A stretch of 12,622 nt of DNA from the NCBI GenBank assembly GCA_021014945.1, contig MU266739.1:1-12622 (forward strand), read 5' to 3'. The translations under genes were made by a program, and so were the position numbers. The notes beneath the pieces are model-generated. The model was given only the letters and a program-made list of their open reading frames with translations, ran no database searches and was not told where the DNA came from. This document shows positions 7,283 through 12,622 of the stretch, one piece after another (within the stretch, counting starts at the first letter, position 1; every line of letters begins with the position of its first letter). Source of the DNA: Leucogyrophana mollusca (Eukaryota; Basidiomycota; Agaricomycetes; Boletales).

Positions 7283-9546
7283 ATGGCAGGGATCTCAAGT
7301 ATGCCAGCCATGGCCTTCGTCGCCATCGGCGCCGTCATGCTAATAATTGGTCAACGCAAGAAGAGGAACTCTACCCCATTGCCGCCGGGACCACCGCCAT
7401 TGCCGATTGTCGGGAACGTGAGCGGCGTCGACATCGCAGCCCCTTGGCTATCCTACGCCAGATGGGGAAAGCTCTACGGTAGCTACTATCAGTGACACCA
7501 CCTCCATCTCGTCTTACTGGTTTCTTAATAGGGGATGTTGTGTATACGCGATTCTTCTCACAGGTCATCATTATCCTCAACTCAGAGAGGGCCGCAAAGG
7601 TGCTCTTGGATCAGCGCTCTCACATCTACTCCGATAGACCCGAAGTCCCAACCATAGGACCGTAAGTCATACAACTCCTGGAAGTATTGTGCACCATATT
7701 GAACACTAGCTATTCGCCTAAGTTTTGGGCTCGCATGGAATTCCGTTTTCTTCCACTATGGTCCGAAATGGCGTTCACACAGGTTTGATTCTATCTCTTG
7801 CAAAGATTCCCGAAACCAACGTTTAACTCAATAATGTATCTGCAGGAGAATCTTTCACCAAGCGGTCAGGCCGGATGCCGCATTGGCATTCCGTCCGATG
7901 CAGATGCAGAAAGGATACCAGCTGTTGAAGGCAATGCTCGAAGCACCAGAGGACTACCAAGACCATTTTCACCATCACTCCGGCGCCATCATCATGTCCG
8001 CCGTATATAACTACGACACCGCCCCCTACAACGACCCCTTCGTCAAGTTAATCGAGCGTTCGATTGAACTTCTCGTGATAGACTCACGGCCGGAGGTGTC
8101 TTCAATCTTCGCCGCTTTTCCCATTTGTACGCCGACCTATCTCATTGCGCCGCTTTAAGCTCACCCAATTACAGTGACAAAAGTGCTCTTTTTACCGACT
8201 TGGCTTCCTGGAATCAAAATTAATAGGAGGGCTGCTCTGTCAAGAGAGTACACGACGCAATGGCTTGAAGAACCCTTTCAGTACACTGAGGAGACCATAG
8301 TATGTCTGCCCCAAGCCGGCTAACCTGCAATCTTTCTGATCCGTTTGTACTATACAGGCCGCGGGAACAGCGACGCCGTCCTTAGTCACTGACGCATTGC
8401 GGAAAATAGAGGGCAAGGACGAATCAGGCGAAATGCGACAGGCCATCAAGGAAGTTGCTGCCACGGCATTCGCAGGTAACTGACAGTGTTTTTTGACCAC
8501 ATAACATATTTAACCCGATCTCGACAGCTGGAGCAGAGACTGTGAGCGCCGTGCTGTCTCCATTCACTCCTGATCCTCACTAGCGGATAGACCAACAACA
8601 CTTTGCGCGCCTTCGTACTGGCCATGGTGCTCTATCCTGAAGTGCAACAACGTGCGCAGGCGCTCATCGACTCAGTAGTGGGAGGCGATAGGCTCCCAAA
8701 CTTCGATGACAGGTCCTCCATGCCCTACGTTGACGCCGTACTGCGTGAAACTCTGAGATGGAATCCAACGTTCCCCTTAGGTAAGTCGTCTCGTCCGAGC
8801 TAACCAGGAAATGGCGCTGATCTATATTTGATACGTGCAGGTTTGCCCCATGCGTCGACGGAAGATGATATCTACGATGGATACCTCATCCCTAAAGGTA
8901 GTCAGTTCGTCCCTCGCACCCTTTCCTTTTAACATCTTTATAGGGGCATGGATTTTCCCCAATGCATGGTAAGCTGCTGCAACGTTCATCCCACCGGTGC
9001 AAAGTGCCGACCGTTGGTTGCAGGGCAATGTCCCATGACGAAAGCGTGTACCCCAATTCGCATGAGTTCATCCCCGAGAGGTTCCTCGATAGCCACGGAG
9101 ACCTCACGGATGACACTGTCCAACATGTATTCGGGTTCGGGAGAAGGGTGCGTTCTTTGAGAAATCTGTGCCCTCTCTGACCTGACTTTGATGTTTAGAT
9201 CTGCGTCGGTGAGATTTATCCATCGCGACTTGCAGTGTTTTTAAAGCCGACTGTTAACCAAATGCGAATAGGCCGATATATGGCCGACGCGTCGCTGTGG
9301 TCAGCGATGGCTCTTATGCTCGCCACCTTCAATTTCGCAAAAGCCAAGGATAGCAACGGCAACGATATTGACTTCGAAGTCAAATGGGCCGCTGGTGTGA
9401 CTACGTGAGTGCTTCCTGATGTTGGTGTTCAAACGCTCAACGCCACCACGATCAGACATCCCATGCCTTTCCCGTGTACCATCACTCCAAGGGTGCCAGG
9501 TATGAATGCAGAAATGCTGGACCAGCTCATCTCTGGGAGCGCGTGA
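7283..9546 (+). CDS. Cytochrome P450 monooxygenase (fungal, CYP5144/O-methylsterigmatocystin oxidoreductase-like)
   Basis: This is a haem-thiolate monooxygenase, probably anchored in the ER by residues about 8-23, followed by basic residues and the proline-rich hinge PLPPGPPPLP. My model has 14 exons: 7283-7478, 7532-7661, 7723-7782, 7846-8126, 8175-8299, 8358-8475, 8528-8541, 8591-8780, 8841-8897, 8944-8968, 9024-9147, 9199-9208, 9272-9404 and 9456-9546. They total 1554 nt, or 517 residues plus TGA, a normal length. All introns are GT-AG. Motifs: helix-C WRSHR, I-helix oxygen-activation motif AGAETT (304-309), ExxR ETLR (361-364), PERF (416-419), and haem-binding FGFGRRICVG (435-444) with ligand Cys442. 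No frameshift or stop is seen. The family resemblance is to multi-intron Agaricomycete P450s often annotated as O-methylsterigmatocystin oxidoreductase, a name that does not establish substrate. Substrate is unknown; no other pathway gene is in the window. Confidence 0.95.
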
Positions 9547-9953
9547 TAGGAGAATGTACAATAGCGTAAGATCTTGTTTGCCTTGGTCGCCATGCTTGGA
9601 GATTCACATGATGTCTGACAGGACGCTGAACAAAGGTGGCGACTCGAATCCGAAATGACACGCATATTTGTATGCCTAGATAGATAATAATCTATTGTGT
9701 TGGTGACCTATCGCAGGGGAAGAGCATGCTGGAAAGAAAAGGGAAGAAACGGGCGTGAAGGCGTCCCTAGCAAGACTGAACCGCAGTGGAGAAAGAAACA
9801 GACAAAAGGAGTGTGGGTGGCAGACAGATAGCCGTCCTCGACCCTGCAGGATGCGCTGAATGAGGCTCTTGAGTCATATCTGCTACAGAAATAGGTCACC
9901 GACACCGAGAATGCAGCCCCGTATCAACATAAAGTCGCCAAAAAAGATGTAAG
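9547..9953. other. P450 3' flank, no gene recognised
   Basis: Directly after the stop codon there is an A/T-richer stretch around 9670-9695 (AGATAGATAATAATC) that could serve for 3' end formation of the P450 transcript. The remainder has no protein family signal on either strand and no repeat shared with the rest of the window. Confidence 0.5.
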
Positions 9954-10070
9954 CTAGCAAATAAGAACTACAGGAGCAATCATTGGCTCAGGAAGCATCA
10001 CGCAGAATCCAAGCGCCCAGAAGAAGACTACTAGATATACTTCATCAACTCTCAAAAACCTAACTCACGT
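9954..10070 (-). other. Short hydrophobic open frame, possibly a terminal exon
   Basis: The minus strand reads FLRVDEVYLVVFFWALGFCV, then MLPEPMIAPVVLIC and a TAG at 9954-9956. The segment would form a plausible membrane helix. It lies downstream of the PIP5K fragment on the same strand, but PIP5Ks do not end in a membrane segment, and no start or clear splice link is visible. It may be a chance frame or the 3' end of an unrelated decayed gene. Confidence 0.15.
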
Positions 10071-10149
10071 GCCAGCACACCGCGTCCGCGTACTACCTGG
10101 CACCACGGATCATGCATGCATCAGACCTCGGATGAAGACGTCAGTAGTT

Positions 10150-10376
10150 GAGGTTCACTCATTCGACCAGCCGACAGGCCCTTCCAAAAGTGCTCGATCT
10201 TCCCGACACCAGAATAGGGCGTCAAAACGTCGACGACTCCGAGATAGCATATCGTGTCGGCGGGCCTGTTGGACTCGTCGGTGGCTTGGAGCCTGCCTTC
10301 GTCCTGGTAGAATATGAACTGCTGGCGATCGCCGGTATCTTCTTCAGGGAGATCGAGCGTGCCTGCGCCTAGAGAT
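10150..10376 (-). pseudogene. Phosphatidylinositol-4-phosphate 5-kinase (Mss4-like) C-terminal fragment
   Basis: PIP5Ks make PI(4,5)P2 at the plasma membrane. The minus strand reads TLDLPEEDTGDRQQFIFYQD, EGRLQATDESNRPAD, ICYLGVVDVLTPYS and KIEHFWKGL, which matches the conserved C-terminal lobe (FYQDxGGxxATDExxxP, IYYLGIIDILTPYN, KxxEHFWKG). The following residues depart from the family (a terminal VPPxxYxxRFxxFV is expected); a weak YAD remnant with a TAG before it is seen near 10100. All N-terminal and catalytic parts are missing: the hAT fragment lies immediately upstream. An AG at the junction (CTCTAG before GCGCAGG) may be an original splice acceptor. A fragment, not a working kinase. Confidence 0.83.
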
Positions 10377-10377
10377 T

Positions 10378-10970
10378 GAAGGTGATTAGTCCCGTAGGAG
10401 CTGAAGTTATGGCAGTATTTTCTCTTTACCAAGCAAATTACCTTGCCAAAAACTTTCTTGTTCCCCTCCTTGATCACAACCTTAGGACGGCGTCTGCGTT
10501 GGCCGGGCTGCGACAATCTCACGGTACCCTCCAATCGGGTCCTTTGCGAGGGCATTGGCACATGTTTGAAGGAATTTTGCTTTGGCTGGGTCGGGTGGGG
10601 GCTCAAGTACTGGCATGACTGGATTGGTCTTGAGTTCCGTGAGGACAGCCTGGCAGGCGAGGTTCACGACACGAGGAAATCATCTAGTATCGAGTCAGTT
10701 GCCTGGCTCTGGGGGTATGGCCACTGTTTGACTTACCGAAAACGGTAACCATCGCGATCAAATGGAATTTCCCGTCGCTGCGGCTCGCTTTCTATTTGCA
10801 TCATAAGATTCTTGTTGTTTGAGGCGTTATCCATTGTGATTTGACCATTCTGGTGATGCGTACACGTTTGGTTAGCATCCGCAATCACAATATATAACAT
10901 TATCCATACCTTGTGCGCGATGTTGAAGTCATCTAAGATGCCAACAAAAACCTGGGTGTGGTCGGTGCGG
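10378..10970 (-). pseudogene. hAT-family transposase fragment
   Basis: hAT transposases cut and paste DNA using a DDE/RNase-H-like core with an inserted domain. In minus-strand order I see HTQVFVGILDDFNIAHK, an intron with a perfect GCTAAC branch site and CACCAG acceptor, NGQITMDNASNN (the DNAxNN motif with a catalytic Asp), IPFDRDGYRF, a second intron (GTAAGT to CTAG), FPRVVNLACQAVL, CANALAKDP, then a frameshift to QPGQRRR and IKEGN, and finally KILP, LQLLRD. Inactivating changes include TGA in place of the Cys codon of the expected CFPxVVN block, the frameshift, and stop codons next to LQLLRD. The N-terminal BED zinc finger and the C-terminal dimerisation domain are absent. Dead element. 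Confidence 0.87.
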
Positions 10971-11474
10971 TTCGAGTCAGGAGGGAGGCGATGGGCGACA
11001 GCCCAGAACGAGTAAACATAGAACGAGTAAACATCGTCGTCGCAGTGAGAGAACCCGCTTTCTTAAAAAAACAAAATAAACCACTGCCAGCATCACGCGC
11101 TACACCCCAGGTAAACACCTCGCCGCGGCGGACGCTGAAACAAGACCCAGAGGTTCAGTGCGCATGCAGGAATACATTAACCTGACTCTCAAGCATCGCG
11201 ATCGCTCCCCGTCTGCCTTCGCTGCCACCTCTGCTATCTGCAATCCGTCGTCTCGCAGCCAGGGTTGGCATACATAAATTCACGATCGAGGCGCAGTCAA
11301 CATCGCGGCATGATCACCGGCACTACTCATGTAGACTGTGGGTCAGAGCAAGTCGAGGCTAGTCATACATGACACCTAAGTGCGCAGATCAGTTCCGAAG
11401 CCATGATCCGAGGGGGAGGTACTCATTTTGCACTTACAATAGACTCGTACCGGGATCGGCCATGAAAATAAATA
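10968..11474 (-). repeat. Dispersed repeat R3 with Vps39/Vps3 start remnant
   Basis: The minus strand begins (11035 downward) with MFTRSMFTRSG, a degenerate and internally duplicated copy of the Vps39/Vps3 MFARSG start, preceded by the same GAC repeat, then the DSNR-like remnant. From about 11124 to 11474 it matches R2 for about 350 bp. About 85 bp between these parts is absent from R2. It borders the hAT fragment on one side and MITE-like copy M2 on the other. Confidence 0.7.
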
Positions 11475-11656
11475 CGACAGGCCAACCCCGGTCCGTGGAA
11501 GGGATTGCGGCATATGATTGCTGAATCCATTGCTTATCTGCGTTGTTGACCCACTTTCTGAGGGTGCCTCAGCAAGCGCATCATCAAGACGGATAAGCAG
11601 CGTGTCCGACAGACATTTGCTGCGCTCCCATTCCACAGACCGTGGCTGGCCCTTCG
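11475..11656. mobile_element. MITE-like foldback element M2 (182 bp, TA-bordered)
   Basis: This is the second copy of the element at 3849-4031, with the same internal landmarks (GCTTATCTGCGTTG, CTGAGGGTGCCTCAGCAAG, GGATAAGCAG, TTCCACAGACC) and right end GGCTGGCCCTTCG. TA dinucleotides stand at 11473-11474 and 11657-11658. Its left end is more mutated (CGACAGGCCAACC). The flanks of M1 and M2 are also alike on both sides, so element and flank may have been duplicated together rather than inserted twice. Confidence 0.83.
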
Positions 11657-12250
11657 TAATTAAGGGCCGGGTGATCAGCTGAGGGGTGAGTGAAGGGAGT
11701 GTGCACGGGTAGGGATGGCGGATGCACGACACTGGTGTACACGCTGATGAGACGCTGTGGCAGAATCAGTGGCAGCGAGGAAGGCAGGGCACGTAAATAA
11801 GCACGACGAACATGATTCGGGCGACAGGCGGCTCCTCATTCGTGTTTCGATGGTATTTATAAGCAAGTCGTGGCTGGGCGTGCAAGGCAAGGATGAGTTC
11901 CGATGGCGAGATCAGAGGAAGGAGGTACCATGGGTAGGGGGGGGTATCCATACAGCCAGCCAACTCCAGCCGCATAGCTCTCACCCAGCTCAGCCCCAAA
12001 GCACAACCCATCCATGGGCCATCTCCAGCCTACCCCACAGCAGCAGGTCTGGAATTGCGAGGGATTTAGAGAGATTTATCACTGTTGGAACTTGGATACC
12101 CATGAGGCGGTGGGTTGCGCTTGCCAGTGAAGACGAGACGGAGGAATCGGTGTCATCGGGGTGAAAATTGTTAACGACAGTTGTTATCGACGTTGTGCAG
12201 GCGTGGTGTGTATTAAATAAATAAACCTGTTGTGAAGGCTGGAGACAAAA
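11657..12250. other. Region without a recognised gene
   Basis: A plus-strand frame is open from 11757 to 12164 and ends ERFITVGTWIPMRRWVALAS, EDETEESVSSG, followed at about 12214-12226 by an AT-rich ATTAAATAAATAAA that could act in polyadenylation. I recognise no family, and the N-terminal part overlaps repeat-like sequence, so I do not call a gene. Part of this region (11858-11940) resembles the R repeat core. Confidence 0.35.
11858..11940. repeat. Possible fourth partial copy of the R repeat core
   Basis: The order TTATAAGCAAGTCGTGGCTG, then GATGAGTTCCGATGG, then GAGATCAGAGGAAGGAGGTA follows the R2/R3 core (TTATAAACAAGTCGAGGC, AGATCAGTTCC, CATGATCAGAGG, GAGGTACTCA). Spacing is similar but mismatches are frequent. 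A real alignment score is needed. Confidence 0.35.
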
Positions 12251-12253
12251 TGA

Positions 12254-12622
12254 GCAAAAAGCCCCGGCCACCTCGTCCTTAGATTTCAGACTCAACCTCA
12301 ATTCCTCCAACCTCAAAACCCGACACTCAACGCTCCTTGCATATCCCAGCGGTGCTCAGCTGGCTTTTGTGTGCATACTACCAGCCAGCTAAATACATAT
12401 CGCGTTTGGTCGCCATCTCGGCTCCAGCCAGCTCAAGCCCAGACGCGTGGCACTGGCAGGTACATCTCACACCTCACTCGGACGCCAAATACTAATACTC
12501 GATCATCTGCTAATGAAGATGGAAAGGCACGCCACCCTGGGCGCGCTTTCACTGCGCCACATAACCCAGGAGGCGATCCTACGACCTCGGGCGCGCCCCC
12601 CGTACCCAACGCCGAAGACTCC
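12254..12622 (+). other. Open frame running off the right edge, no family recognised
   Basis: One plus-strand frame has no stop from 12254 to the edge and ends in a Pro/Gly/Ala-rich, hydrophilic stretch (NEDGKARHPGRAFTAPHNPG, DPTTSGAPPVPNAEDS). It has no methionine, so if coding it would have to be an internal exon. Alternatively ATG codons at 12514 and 12520 open a different frame. Low-complexity composition and GC content make chance openness quite likely. The CCAGCCAGCT decamer occurs twice nearby (12381-12390, 12424-12433). Confidence 0.2.

Noticed and set aside
7710..7722. Alternative acceptor for P450 intron 2 at the first TAG (7708-7709)
   Set aside because: It gives a frame without the conserved FGLAWNSVFFHYGPKWRSHR block; the AG at 7721-7722 restores it and the reading phase of all later exons.
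1..12622. CRISPR array, prokaryotic operon or phage system
   Set aside because: Spliceosomal introns and fungal protein families make this a eukaryotic locus. The short tandem arrays lack unique spacers between conserved repeats.

Overview
The window looks like an accessory, duplication-rich stretch of a filamentous basidiomycete genome, most likely Agaricomycetes. The evidence is a cytochrome P450 split by 13 GT-AG introns of 46-63 bp, a GC-rich coding style, and protein fragments that resemble mushroom-type Vps39/Vps3, eIF4A, TBC, PIP5K and hAT sequences. Assignments come from recognised motifs only; no database search was run.

Left half (1-6690). On the minus strand there is an alternating array of fragments of two housekeeping genes, eIF4A (DEAD-box helicase) and a Vps39/Vps3-family tethering protein. 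Read along the minus strand from right to left the order is: eIF4A copy C (6020-6690), Vps39/Vps3 5' fragment C (5790-5865), repeat R2 with a decayed Vps39/Vps3 piece (4985-5478), eIF4A copy B (4248-4929), repeat R1 with another decayed piece (3460-3848), eIF4A copy A (1866-2760), and the long Vps39/Vps3 copy A (1-1745). Copy A of Vps39/Vps3 keeps an open frame through five exons but lacks the N-terminal CNH domain and runs off the left edge. All three eIF4A copies have lost the same part of helicase motif VI, so the array probably grew from a copy that was already broken. A plus-strand fragment of a TBC Rab-GAP gene (5505-5764) abuts Vps39/Vps3 fragment C tail to tail.

Centre (6690-9950). 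An apparently intact cytochrome P450 gene (7283-9546, 14 exons, 517 residues) carries every hallmark motif. Its upstream region holds a perfect inverted repeat of the CGG-N6-CCG type and two pairs of phased 8-bp direct repeats, which are candidate regulator sites. It is the only gene here that looks complete.

Right part (9950-12622). On the minus strand a truncated, mutated hAT transposase fragment (10378-10970) runs into a fragment of a phosphatidylinositol-4-phosphate 5-kinase (10150-10376). Next to it lies R3 (10968-11474), another copy of the dispersed repeat. Two near-palindromic elements of almost equal size (3849-4031 and 11475-11656), each bordered by TA, look like one MITE family. 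The last kilobase has no recognisable gene, only a possible partial open frame at the right edge.

The genes do not form a pathway. The likely picture is one live P450 embedded in a graveyard of duplicated gene pieces and mobile-element debris.
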